Source: a virus
Strand: one strand, 5' to 3'
Length of the DNA stretch: 35,569 nt
IMG/VR virus record: IMGVR_UViG_3300022865_000014
Location: 1 to 35,569 of that record
The notes beneath the pieces were generated by a model. That model made no database searches. It was not told the origin of the DNA and worked only from the letters and a program-made list of their open reading frames with translations. Each line of letters opens with the position of its first letter. Position 1 is the stretch's first letter. Made by a program: the position numbers and the translations under genes. This document shows positions 7,702 to 15,955 of the stretch, piece after piece.

Positions 7702-10221
7702 GTGGCATCTAAGTCGGTCATCAACGTAAAGATATTGGGCGACAATAAGGGTCTGAAGGCCAGCCTCGACGACTCGTCGAGCAAGATCGGCAACTTCGTC
7801 AAGACAGCCGGGAAGTCTGCTGCTGCGGTCGGTATCAGTTTAGGCGTCGCCGCTGTCAAGGGCATCGCCGCGTTCGCTGATTTTGAGAAGTCGATGAACG
7901 AGGTGTTCACGCTCCTGCCGGGGATCTCGGCCGAAGCGATGGACGACATGTCTGGGCAGGTGAAGGAATTCTCCAAGAAGTTCGGCGTACTCCCCGAGGA
8001 GACAATCCCGGCGCTGTATCAGGCGCTCTCGGCTGGCGTGCCCGAGGGCAACGTCTTCGACTTCATGGAGACGGCGCAGAAGGCGGCGAAGGGCGGCGTC
8101 ACTGATCTAACGACAGCCGTCGACGGGATCTCGTCGGTCGTGAATGCTTACGGCGACGAGATCATTTCAGCGGCTGAAGCGTCGGACCTGATGTTTACGA
8201 CGGTGCGTCTCGGCAAGACGACGTTCGAGGAGATCAGCGCAAGCATATCGAACATCACGCCGATCTCGTCGGCTCTCGGTGTCGGCTTCGACGAGGTGTC
8301 TGCGGCCCTCGCGGTGCTCACATCGAAGGGTGTCCCGACAGCGGGCGCGACAACCCAGATCAAGGGTGCGCTGGCCGAGCTCGGCAAAGAAGGGACGATT
8401 GCCGACAAGGCGTTCCAGGCGATGACCGGTGGCGGTTTCCAAGACTTCATCGACCAGGGCGGCACGATGGGCGACGCCTTCCAGCTCATCGCTGATGGTG
8501 CTGAGGCGTCGGACAAGTCGGTGCTCGATATGTTCGGTTCGGTCGAGGCCGGGCAGGCAGTCTTGGCGCTCACCGCTAACGGCGGCGAAGCGTTCACCGA
8601 TGTCATGGGCGAGATGTCTAAGTCGGCCGGCGCGACCGAGGATGCGTTCGACACAATGGACGGCGGCCTAGCGTCGGCGTTCGACAAGATCAAAGCGACG
8701 TTCGCTGTCATCCTGATCGAGATCGGTGAGAAGCTGGCGCCGACCATCCAGAAGGCCGCCGACTGGATCACGGAGAACTCCGAACGGATCTCGGCGGCGT
8801 TCGACAGGGCGATGGCGTTCCTCGGCGACGCGATCGACATCGGCGTTGCAGCGATCTCGACGCTGGTTGAGTTCGTCAGGCGCAATTTCCCGACAGTGCG
8901 CGAAGCCATCGAGGACGTGTTCGACTGGCTGACCGGTACAGCATGGCCCGCAGTCAAGCCAGTCTTTGAGGCGATAGGCGACGCGGCCGAAGAGGTGGCG
9001 ACCTTCTTCGTCGATAACTGGCCGAAGGCACTTGAAGCAGCTCGAGGCGTGTTCGACTTCCTCAAGAAGAACAAAGACGAAGTGATCGGGGCGCTGGCAG
9101 CGCTCGGCGTGGTGCTGCTCGTTTCTGTCGTTGCTCCACTCCTCGCTGCGGCTGCGGCTGCGATCGTTGCCGCCGCGCCGTTCGTCGCTCTTGTGGCTGT
9201 TGTGGCTGCCATTGGCGCCGCCCTCGTTTACGCCTACCAGAACTTCGAGCCGTTCCGAAACGCCGTCGACGCGGTCGTTCAGTATCTGATGAACGACGCC
9301 TGGCCGATGATCCAGATGGTCGCCGCCGAAATCGTCAAGGCATTCGACGCGGTCGTCGCGTGGTTCAAAATGATCTGGCCCGACATCCTGACGGTCGTCT
9401 CGTTCGTTGTCGACGCCGTCAAGAAGTACATCGAGATTTGGGTTGCGACCGTCACCAAAATTTGGGAGACGTTCGGCGACACGATCCTCCAGTACGTCGC
9501 CGACGTTTGGGATTTCATCCAGTCCTACATCGACGGCGTGATCAAAGCTGTCCGAGGCGTCATCCAGACGGTGACGGCTCTCATTAAGGGCGATTGGTCG
9601 GGCGTCTGGGAAGGCATCAAGACGATCCTTTCGGGCGTCTGGGATGGCATCAAGGCGGTCGTTCAGCTTGCAATCGACATCGTGAAAGGCGCGATCAATA
9701 TCGGGCTCGACGCGATTAAGGTTGCATGGTTCGCCGTATGGGGCGCCGTTTCCGGTTTCGCTGACGACATTTGGGAAGACATCAAGGGCTTCGCCTCGAG
9801 CGGCATCGATGCCGTTGTCGGCTTCGTTACCTCGCTACCTGGCCGCATCGCCTCAGGCGTTGCCGGTGCGTTCGATTCGATCTACGACGGATTCAAAGGC
9901 GTCATCAACCGTGTGATCGATGCATGGAACGGGCTCAGCCTCCCCGGCTTCACGATCGGCGGTTGGGACCCTCCCGGCCCTGGCCCCTCGTTCCCGTCGC
10001 TGACCATCCCGTCAGTCGGCACGCCGAACATCCCGCGGCTCCATAGCGGCGGCGTTGTGCCGGGGCTGCCCGGTACGGATCAGGTGACGATGTTGCAGGC
10101 CGGCGAGCGTGTCTCGTCGATAGGCGATTCGCGGGCCACTGAGCCCGACTGGAAAGCCGTGGCCCGTGAGATGGCCCGAGAGTACGCCCGGACGTTGCAA
10201 CAAGAAAGGCGGGCGGCGTGA
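7702..10221 (+). CDS. Tail tape measure protein
   Basis: An 839-aa protein that sets tail length; by the usual rule of about 0.15 nm per residue the tail would be about 125 nm. Residues about 60-330 form the TP901-type tape measure domain (ADFEKSMNEVFTLLPGISAE, ALSAGVPEGNVFDFMETAQK, ALAVLTSKGVPTAGATTQIK). A strongly hydrophobic stretch at about 458-512 is the expected membrane-inserting region. Repeated Trp/Asp helices follow (VWEGIKTILSGVWDGIKAVV, WEDIKGFASSGID), then a Pro/Gly-rich segment and an arginine-rich C-terminal helix. Start is GTG 7702 after GGCGGGCGAG. No peptidase or lysozyme domain is visible. Confidence 0.95.
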   Translation: MASKSVINVKILGDNKGLKASLDDSSSKIGNFVKTAGKSAAAVGISLGVAAVKGIAAFADFEKSMNEVFTLLPGISAEAMDDMSGQVKEFSKKFGVLPEETIPALYQALSAGVPEGNVFDFMETAQKAAKGGVTDLTTAVDGISSVVNAYGDEIISAAEASDLMFTTVRLGKTTFEEISASISNITPISSALGVGFDEVSAALAVLTSKGVPTAGATTQIKGALAELGKEGTIADKAFQAMTGGGFQDFIDQGGTMGDAFQLIADGAEASDKSVLDMFGSVEAGQAVLALTANGGEAFTDVMGEMSKSAGATEDAFDTMDGGLASAFDKIKATFAVILIEIGEKLAPTIQKAADWITENSERISAAFDRAMAFLGDAIDIGVAAISTLVEFVRRNFPTVREAIEDVFDWLTGTAWPAVKPVFEAIGDAAEEVATFFVDNWPKALEAARGVFDFLKKNKDEVIGALAALGVVLLVSVVAPLLAAAAAAIVAAAPFVALVAVVAAIGAALVYAYQNFEPFRNAVDAVVQYLMNDAWPMIQMVAAEIVKAFDAVVAWFKMIWPDILTVVSFVVDAVKKYIEIWVATVTKIWETFGDTILQYVADVWDFIQSYIDGVIKAVRGVIQTVTALIKGDWSGVWEGIKTILSGVWDGIKAVVQLAIDIVKGAINIGLDAIKVAWFAVWGAVSGFADDIWEDIKGFASSGIDAVVGFVTSLPGRIASGVAGAFDSIYDGFKGVINRVIDAWNGLSLPGFTIGGWDPPGPGPSFPSLTIPSVGTPNIPRLHSGGVVPGLPGTDQVTMLQAGERVSSIGDSRATEPDWKAVAREMAREYARTLQQERRAA

Positions 10222-10598
10222 CAATTTTGACGCTGACCAAGACCGCGATGGCGCCGATATCGGATCTGTCCGACGTGTTGCTGTTGCCGCAGTCGTCGGA
10301 GATGGTGACGCACGCCGCGCCGTCGTTGGTGCGGGTCTATGCCGGCGGTGTCCGCCGGATCGTTTCGACGCCGGGCGAGGCCGAGGTTGTAACGGTGACG
10401 TTCGGCCGGATGGATCGGGCCGACTATACGTCGATGCTCGATCTGCTTCGTGTGGCGATCCTGTTCCGCGATCAGCGTGGCCGGCAGTTGTACGGCGTAT
10501 TCTCGAGCATCTCGGGCGAAGAGGTGCGGACGCATCCTGACAGGGTGATGAACGTCGCGATCGTTGTCGAGAACATTACATATTCGGAAATCGTATGA
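10218..10598 (+). CDS. Minor tail protein, small
   Basis: A 126-aa beta-rich protein starting with GTG 10218 inside the tape measure stop (GTGA). Segments APSLVRVYAGGVRRIVSTPG, VVTVTFGRMDRADYTSMLDL and HPDRVMNVAIVVENITYSEI suggest a jelly-roll or tube-like fold. The site between tape measure and hub is where distal tail (Dit-like) proteins lie, but this one is much shorter than a standard Dit, so it may be only the ring-forming N-domain. No family recognised with certainty. Confidence 0.65.
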   Translation: MTILTLTKTAMAPISDLSDVLLLPQSSEMVTHAAPSLVRVYAGGVRRIVSTPGEAEVVTVTFGRMDRADYTSMLDLLRVAILFRDQRGRQLYGVFSSISGEEVRTHPDRVMNVAIVVENITYSEIV

Positions 10599-11719
10599 CG
10601 GTTCTGCTCTGGTCGTCGCTGACGCCGGCTGAGCAGGTCACGCTCATCGAGGGGCGCCAGGTCTTCTACGATGCCGGCTGTGATCTGCTCGACTCTGACG
10701 ACGTTTTGATCGAATCGCTCGGCTCCGACTTTCTGGCGGCGGGGTCAAGTGTCGACCGTGGCATCTTTCGGACGCTTCACGGGTCGTGTCGGCTGAACCT
10801 TGCCCGCGAGGTGGCGTGGGGCTCGCAGCGGCTCCGGCCGTACATGCTGGTTTCGTCCGACGGTGCGACGTGGTATCGGCTGAACCTGGGTGTGTTTTTG
10901 CCGTCTACACCGGAGCGCCGTATCGGTGAGATCCCGCCGACATGGCAGGTCGAAGGTTTCGACAAGCTCGACGTGTTGAACACGCCGCACGGCGTCACTT
11001 ATTCGCTGGCGTCGGGTAGTGCGATCATCGCTGCCGTCGAGGCGTTGATCACCGGGGCGGGTGAGGCGAAGGTCAGCATCGACCAGACGGCGGCCGCTAC
11101 AACGTCGGCTGCTGCTCGGGTGTTCCCGTTGGCCGACGAGACAACGACGCTGCAAATCGTCAACGACCTCCTCGAGTCGATCGGCTACCGGGCGTTGCGT
11201 GTTGACCGTGACGGATGGTACCGGTCGGTCCCGTATCTGTCGCCCACCGATCTGCCGACGGTCTGGACGTACAGCGCCGATTCGGTGTCTACGACGGTGA
11301 GCGAATCCCGCACCAGCATTTCGGACTATTACCAGGCGGCTAACGAGATCATCGGTGTCAATGATGATGCGACGGCGGCGGCGGCACCGGTCGCCGGTAC
11401 CGGGCTTTACACGCTAACGAATCAGTCTGACGGTTTGACTTCAATCGACGGTCGTGGCGGGCGAACGATCCGCCGTATTATTCGCGGCACGTACGCCTCA
11501 CAGGATGCGTTGGAGACTGCGGTGTTGCGGGTCATGGATGCGGAGTCTCGTGTTGCCCGGCTGTTCGAGCTGTCGGTGTCACCGAATCCGATTCACGGCC
11601 ATTCCGGCGTCGTCGATTTCGTTGATAGTTCCGTTCCGGTCGATGGCCGGTTTCTGGTCACAGCATGGTCTTTGCCGCTCGACGGCAGCGATATGAAACT
11701 CAGTTTAAGGGGAGTGTGA
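10595..11719 (+). CDS. Minor tail / baseplate hub protein
   Basis: A 374-aa protein overlapping the previous gene by ATGA. The N-terminus (RGIFRTLHGSCRLNLAREVA, QRLRPYMLVSSDGATWYRLN) and middle (DETTTLQIVNDLLESIGYRA, VDRDGWYRSVPYL) match the hub-type minor tail proteins of actinophages that form the central tip beneath the tape measure. The segments TTVSESRTSISDYYQAANEI and ASQDALETAVLRVMDAESRV support this family. The final SLPLDGSDMKLSLRGV strand is typical. Function in host-surface contact or tail closure is inferred from family and order. Confidence 0.75.
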   Translation: MTVLLWSSLTPAEQVTLIEGRQVFYDAGCDLLDSDDVLIESLGSDFLAAGSSVDRGIFRTLHGSCRLNLAREVAWGSQRLRPYMLVSSDGATWYRLNLGVFLPSTPERRIGEIPPTWQVEGFDKLDVLNTPHGVTYSLASGSAIIAAVEALITGAGEAKVSIDQTAAATTSAAARVFPLADETTTLQIVNDLLESIGYRALRVDRDGWYRSVPYLSPTDLPTVWTYSADSVSTTVSESRTSISDYYQAANEIIGVNDDATAAAAPVAGTGLYTLTNQSDGLTSIDGRGGRTIRRIIRGTYASQDALETAVLRVMDAESRVARLFELSVSPNPIHGHSGVVDFVDSSVPVDGRFLVTAWSLPLDGSDMKLSLRGV

Positions 11720-11720
11720 A

Positions 11721-11933
11721 ATGTTGGTAACTGGTGGGCGAACCCAAGAGATTACTTGGGGTGAGGTGGCGGCTACGTCGCCGTTGACAGTGTTATTCGC
11801 GGGGGATGCTACGGCATCTCCGGTCGCGTTGAAGGATGCGTCGTTGACGTTGTCGGTTGCCGACAAAGTGATGCTCGCGAAGGTCGGCAAGCCTGACGGC
11901 TGGGCCGTCGTGTTGAAGCTGGGAGCGACCTGA
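11721..11933 (+). CDS. Small tail-tip associated protein
   Basis: A 70-aa protein one base after the hub gene, with GGGGAG upstream inside the hub's end. It is mainly beta (TQEITWGEVAATSPLTVLFA; ALKDASLTLSVADKVMLAKV; GKPDGWAVVLKLGAT) and looks like a small barrel, possibly of OB type. Similar tiny genes commonly follow the hub gene in actinophages. Its stop shares bases with the next start (TGATG). Confidence 0.65.
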   Translation: MLVTGGRTQEITWGEVAATSPLTVLFAGDATASPVALKDASLTLSVADKVMLAKVGKPDGWAVVLKLGAT

Positions 11934-13702
11934 TGGGCACATATCTTTCAATTGCCCACCAAACATCCCCGTTCGTAACCACGTATAAACGGGCGGGCGA
12001 CGTACTCACTAAACTCTCCAACCCTGCCACCCTGCCGACGGGTGTTGGCTACGGCGCTTCATGGTCGCCTGACGGTACATATCTTTCAATTGGTCACACC
12101 ACATCTCCGTTCGTTACGACGTATAAACGGACCGGTGACACCCTAGTCAAACTCTCCGACCCCGCCACCCTCCCGACGGGTCTTGGCCTCGGCGCTTCAT
12201 GGTCGCCTGACGGTACATATCTTTCAATTTCCCACCAAACATCCCCGTTCGTAACCACGTATAAACGGGCGGGCGACGTACTCACTAAACTCTCCAACCC
12301 TGCCACCCTCCCGACGGGTCTTGGCCTCGGCGCTTCATGGTCGCCTGACGGTACATATCTTTCAATTGCCCACCAAACATCCCCGTTCGTAACCACGTAT
12401 AAACGGGCGGGCGACGTACTCACTAAACTCTCCAACCCTGCCACCCTCCCGACGGGTCTTGCCAGCGGCGCTTCATGGTCGCCTGACGGTACATATCTTT
12501 CAATTTCCCACCAAACATCCCCGTTCGTAACCACGTATAAACGGGCGGGCGACGTACTCACTAAACTCTCCAACCCTGCCACCCTGCCGACGGGTAATGG
12601 TCGAAGCTCTTCATGGTCGCCTGACGGTATATATCTTTCAATTGGTCACAGCACATCTCCGTTCGTTACGACGTATAAACGGACCGGTGACACCCTAGTC
12701 AAACTCTCCGACCCCGCCACCCTGCCGGCGAGTTCCGGCCGAGGCGCTTCGTGGTCGCTCAACCTGAACGCCCCACCGACGGCTCCGACATGGACGGCAC
12801 CAGCAGACAACAGCTACAACGACATCGACTCGGCCCTGCTGCTCGACTGGACCTTCAACGACCCCGATGCTGATTCGCAGTCATCCTACGCGCTCAGCAA
12901 GTCGGTTGACGGTGGCGCGCTCAGCTACTGGAATGCGGGCACGTCGGCGTGGGTCGGCGCCGAGGTCGAGAACCCGACAGCGACCACGTCGGTTACGCTC
13001 GCTTCGTCGTGGGCCGCCGACGGCGAAAGCATCGAGTACAAGGTCAAGACGTGGGACGCCGCCGCTGCTGGCCCGTATGGCTCCGGCCTGACGGTTAACG
13101 GTGCGACCGCGACACCGCCGACGATCACGGCCCCGGCAACGTCCGCCGTCCTCGCGTCATCTTCGGAAGATGTCTCATGGACGGTGGCAGCACAGGCCGC
13201 CTACCAAGTCCGCGTTCTGTCATCGGTCGACGCCGAGCTGTATACGACCGGCAAGGTCACGGGCGCGGTCACGGAGGTGACGCTCGGCTACGTCTTTACT
13301 GACGGGCAGACCGGCCTTAAGATTGAACTGACGACCTGGAACGCCAGCGACGTCCCCGGCGTCGATACGAACACCGGCATTTCCGTCAGCTTCACGCCAC
13401 CGGCCACGCCTGTCCTCACCGTCTCGGCCAACGCTGCCGGATATATTTCGGTGGCGATAGCGGACCCGACCCCGACCGGATCGCAGCCGACCGTCGTTAC
13501 GCACGACATTTACGTGCGGGTTGCCGCTGGCGGCAGGCAGTCAGGTCAGCGAACCGTCAATGACGACGGTATCCGAATCTCAACGGGCACAGTCCCGACG
13601 AACGGCACCTACCTCGACTACGCCGCGGCTTCTGGCGTAGCGTTCGAGTACAGGACGCTGGCCGTAGCGGGCGGAGCCACGGCCTACTCGGCCTGGACGT
13701 GA
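11933..13702 (+). CDS. Repeat-rich tail protein, candidate receptor binder
   Basis: A 589-aa protein. Residues 3-278 are six tandem 46-aa repeats of the type YLSIAHQTSPFVTTYKR..GDVLTKLSNPATLPTG..GASWSPDG, which read like beta-propeller (WD40/PD40-like) blades. Similar YLxVAH-SP-x-T-YKR repeats are, from memory, common in tail proteins of Firmicutes phages. The rest (about 280-589) is three beta-sandwich, fibronectin-III-like units (TPPTITAPATSAVLASSSED; TPPATPVLTVSANAAGYISV). The repeat DNA is visibly more A/T-rich than neighbours and near-identical between copies, which suggests recent import or recombination. Place and design fit a receptor-binding or adhesion tail component. Confidence 0.75.
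   Translation: MGTYLSIAHQTSPFVTTYKRAGDVLTKLSNPATLPTGVGYGASWSPDGTYLSIGHTTSPFVTTYKRTGDTLVKLSDPATLPTGLGLGASWSPDGTYLSISHQTSPFVTTYKRAGDVLTKLSNPATLPTGLGLGASWSPDGTYLSIAHQTSPFVTTYKRAGDVLTKLSNPATLPTGLASGASWSPDGTYLSISHQTSPFVTTYKRAGDVLTKLSNPATLPTGNGRSSSWSPDGIYLSIGHSTSPFVTTYKRTGDTLVKLSDPATLPASSGRGASWSLNLNAPPTAPTWTAPADNSYNDIDSALLLDWTFNDPDADSQSSYALSKSVDGGALSYWNAGTSAWVGAEVENPTATTSVTLASSWAADGESIEYKVKTWDAAAAGPYGSGLTVNGATATPPTITAPATSAVLASSSEDVSWTVAAQAAYQVRVLSSVDAELYTTGKVTGAVTEVTLGYVFTDGQTGLKIELTTWNASDVPGVDTNTGISVSFTPPATPVLTVSANAAGYISVAIADPTPTGSQPTVVTHDIYVRVAAGGRQSGQRTVNDDGIRISTGTVPTNGTYLDYAAASGVAFEYRTLAVAGGATAYSAWT
11939..12766 (+). repeat. Six tandem 138-bp repeats in tail gene
   Basis: Copies begin at 11939, 12077, 12215, 12353, 12491 and 12629. 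There are two sub-types. Type A (copies 1, 3, 4, 5) encodes RAGDVLTKLSNP; type B (copies 2 and 6) encodes RTGDTLVKLSDP and has many synonymous changes. Coding differences cluster at three places per unit: the residue before His, the residue after His, and the loop after LPTG. Confidence 0.97.
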
Positions 13703-13706
13703 CCCG

Positions 13707-15131
13707 ATGCGGATGATCGCGACGGGGAGCGGGCCGGGGACCGGCTGGGTCACTACCGGCCCCGGCATCCAACGCAACGCCACAGCGGGCAACGTAGACG
13801 CACGAGGATCGTACTACCGGTTCGCGTCCGAGCAGGATTACGCACCGCCCTACGTCTGGTCTGGCTCCGTCCGCACCATCTCGCTGATGTCGCCGCCCGT
13901 ATTCGAGGACGGCACGCCGGCGCACTATCGGCCGGGGCTCGTCTTCCATCCGATGTACGGGTCGAGCACGACGCCGGCCGCCGGCAACGACGAGAACGTA
14001 CTGATCGGCCTCGGCACATACGACCGGCCCGCCGGCCATGTCGGGATCTCGGCGGAGCTGAGGATGGAGCGGCCGTCAAAACCGTACGGTTCGCGGTCCG
14101 GTTATGCCCGTAAGCATGTCCGCGGTGTTACGCCGTCGCCGTTCTTCGATGGCGAATGGCACGACTTCGAGGTCACCGTCCACAGCCACGATCACTACAC
14201 GCTCACATGGGATGGCGTCGTGTTGGCCGACGTGCTCGAGAACTCGCCGGCCACGATGGCGGGGCGCAACCGGGTCGGGCTGCGCTGCGACTTCACCGAC
14301 ATTGAAATCAAAGACTTCAAGGTCACGACCGAACAGGGGGCCGCCACTATGTCAACGGTTCACCCTCGCGAAGACTGGCAGGATCCGGCGCGACCGGTCG
14401 CCGGCCCAGCGGTAAAGAGTGTCGGCGGTGCGTGGGTCATCCACTATCCCGGCGGCGGCAGTTTCGAGCCGCTCACCGACGATCAGGTCGCCAAGTATCT
14501 TCGCGGCATCCAGGCCAGCTACCTCGACGGCCGCGGCTACTCGATCGGATACAGCTTCGGCGTCGCCCAATCCGGCAGCACCTGGGAACTCCGAGGCAAC
14601 GACATCAACCCAGCGTCGAACCCTGGCCGCAAGCTCAACGCCGGCAACTTCAACGACGTGTCACGCTCCATCTTCGTCATGGTCGGCAACGACAACGAAG
14701 CCAGCCCCGAAGCGGTTGCAACCATCAACGCGATCATCGCAACCCGCCCCGGTTGGCCCGTCGTCACGCACGGAGACGTCGACTATACGGCGTGCTGTGG
14801 TACAGGGCTCATCGCCCAGGTCCGCGCCGGCACCATCGGTCAGCAGGTCGCACCCCCAAAGACATCTCAACCCGACATCACACCAATGACAGACGAGGAC
14901 GACATGCTCAACGCAACATCACTATGGCGGCCCGAGGGGTACGCCAACATCTTCGCTGTCACACCGGACGGCGCCCGGCACCTCGGCGGCGAAACATTCA
15001 ACGACCTGACCCGCAGACTCAACGCCGCAGGGCAAAGCTCGGCGGTCATCGTCTCAGGCCACAAGCAGGAACTTAAAAGTGTGTTGGCTCTCGCCGGACT
15101 CACGACCGCCGACCTGATTAAGACCATCTGA
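13707..15131 (+). CDS. Lectin-amidase fusion: tail-associated lysin / endolysin
   Basis: A 474-aa two-part protein. Residues 1-210 are a concanavalin/LamG-like sandwich (SYYRFASEQDYAPPYVWSGS; DGEWHDFEVTVHSHDHYTLT; LRCDFTDIEIKDFKV), probably sugar binding. Residues about 215-385 are an N-acetylmuramoyl-L-alanine amidase (amidase_2/PGRP) domain with zinc ligands H246 (VIHYPGG), H355 (THGDVDY) and C363 or C364. A C-terminal 80-aa module (LWRPEGYANIFAVTPDGARH; LKSVLALAGLTTADLI) may bind the wall. No other endolysin is seen, so this gene probably supplies lysis activity. An internal ATG at 14349 with AGGGGG 8 bases before it could make the amidase alone (260 aa). Confidence 0.82.
   Translation: MRMIATGSGPGTGWVTTGPGIQRNATAGNVDARGSYYRFASEQDYAPPYVWSGSVRTISLMSPPVFEDGTPAHYRPGLVFHPMYGSSTTPAAGNDENVLIGLGTYDRPAGHVGISAELRMERPSKPYGSRSGYARKHVRGVTPSPFFDGEWHDFEVTVHSHDHYTLTWDGVVLADVLENSPATMAGRNRVGLRCDFTDIEIKDFKVTTEQGAATMSTVHPREDWQDPARPVAGPAVKSVGGAWVIHYPGGGSFEPLTDDQVAKYLRGIQASYLDGRGYSIGYSFGVAQSGSTWELRGNDINPASNPGRKLNAGNFNDVSRSIFVMVGNDNEASPEAVATINAIIATRPGWPVVTHGDVDYTACCGTGLIAQVRAGTIGQQVAPPKTSQPDITPMTDEDDMLNATSLWRPEGYANIFAVTPDGARHLGGETFNDLTRRLNAAGQSSAVIVSGHKQELKSVLALAGLTTADLIKTI
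14335..14351 (+). promoter_or_regulatory. Internal ribosome-binding site and start for stand-alone amidase
   Basis: AGGGGG at 14335-14340 followed by an in-frame ATG at 14349, exactly at the boundary between the lectin part and the amidase part. It would give a 260-aa endolysin (14349-15131). The RBS is stronger than the one at 13707. Confidence 0.5.
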
Positions 15132-15132
15132 C

Positions 15133-15405
15133 ATGTGGTCGCTCATCGCATCCGCGGCCACCGATAACCAGTCGTCGATAGCGATCTACGGCGCGTTCTC
15201 GTTGCTGACCGTCGTCGTCTCCACCGCCGGCCTTGTCATCGTGCAGAGAATGAAACGGTCCAACACTGTCGACCACGGCCAAGTCATCTCCGAACTGAAA
15301 CTGTTGACCGTCGGCCAAGAACAACTGTCAAACATCGTTGTACGACATATCGAACACGACCACAACCAAAGGGGAACCAATGAACATCATCGCCGCACTG
15401 CGTAA
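15133..15405 (+). CDS. Membrane-anchored coiled-coil protein, holin or antiholin candidate
   Basis: 90 aa. One transmembrane helix at about residues 17-38 (IAIYGAFSLLTVVVSTAGLV), then a charged helical region (HGQVISELKLLTVGQEQLSN) and a His-rich tail. The start is 1 base after the lysin stop and the last 26 bases overlap the next gene. The one-TM-plus-coiled-coil plan is common among phage lysis-cassette proteins placed between endolysin and holin. Function inferred from place. Confidence 0.65.
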   Translation: MWSLIASAATDNQSSIAIYGAFSLLTVVVSTAGLVIVQRMKRSNTVDHGQVISELKLLTVGQEQLSNIVVRHIEHDHNQRGTNEHHRRTA

Positions 15406-15673
15406 CGAAGCCCGAATGATCTGGTCACTAGCTGACGACGGCACCAAAGCCGCGATCCGCACCGCCTACCAGAACGTACAAGCCGCAGTCGCCATCGCAC
15501 TGTTCGCTGCCGCATCATCCGTTGTTGCTTGGGCATCAGGTGCCGACGTTGACCTGCTCGACACGATCGCTGTCGGCCGCACCGCTATCGGTGTCGCCGC
15601 GCTCGCCGCGATCGCATCGTTGAAGGCCTACTACATGAACCGTGGAGACAAGGGCGCACGCTACGACAACTGA
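15380..15673 (+). CDS. Holin candidate
   Basis: 97 aa from ATG 15380, with AAGGGGAA 4 bases ahead (chosen over an upstream in-frame start at 15338, which lacks an RBS). Two predicted membrane spans: about residues 28-45 (AAVAIALFAAASSVVAWAS) and 56-74 (IGVAALAAIASLKAY), separated by an acidic turn (GADVDLLD), with a charged N-terminus and tail (YYMNRGDKGARYDN). Size and topology fit small phage holins that permeabilise the membrane so the amidase can reach the wall. Confidence 0.72.
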   Translation: MNIIAALRNEARMIWSLADDGTKAAIRTAYQNVQAAVAIALFAAASSVVAWASGADVDLLDTIAVGRTAIGVAALAAIASLKAYYMNRGDKGARYDN

Positions 15674-15721
15674 GAGACACCACCGAACACCCGAAACCGT
15701 GAAGGCAACCAAAGGGGAAAC

Positions 15722-15955
15722 ATGGGATTAGCAGACGCAATCAACGAAACACGCAACACACCCGCCAAACGGCTCAAGGTGGACGTCATGCTCGAACAGA
15801 TGGACGCAGACGACGCCGCAGCGCTCGACGTCGCGCTCCGCGACCTGACGCTGACCGCCGGCAAACTGTCCGAAGCGCTCCGCCGCAACGGCACGCCTAT
15901 CACCGAAAACCCAATCCAAGAATGGCGGCGCCGGAATCTGGAGGTTGCAGCATGA
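15722..15955 (+). CDS. Small helical protein upstream of phosphoesterase
   Basis: 77 aa, RBS AAAGGGGAAA directly before ATG 15722. Charged and helical (LKVDVMLEQMDADDAAALDV; LTAGKLSEALRRNGTPITEN), ending PIQEWRRRNLEVAA. The central part resembles a small helix-turn-helix or oligomerisation unit. Coupled to the phosphoesterase gene by the junction word GCAGCATGA. Not recognised; a DNA-binding partner of the phosphoesterase is possible. Confidence 0.65.
   Translation: MGLADAINETRNTPAKRLKVDVMLEQMDADDAAALDVALRDLTLTAGKLSEALRRNGTPITENPIQEWRRRNLEVAA

Noticed and set aside
8148-9212. A 354-codon open frame on the minus strand within the tape measure gene
   Set aside because: It is antisense to a clearly recognisable tape measure protein, its composition is Ala/Ser/Thr-rich low complexity, and it has no RBS or neighbours in register. 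It is a by-product of GC-rich codon bias.
12094-12582. Open frame on the minus strand across the tail repeats
   Set aside because: It is itself repetitive only because the plus-strand repeats are, and it lies within a gene that overlaps its neighbours normally.
11939-12766. CRISPR array or diversity-generating retroelement
   Set aside because: Repeats are contiguous, in frame and coding, with no spacers. No reverse transcriptase or template repeat is present in the window.
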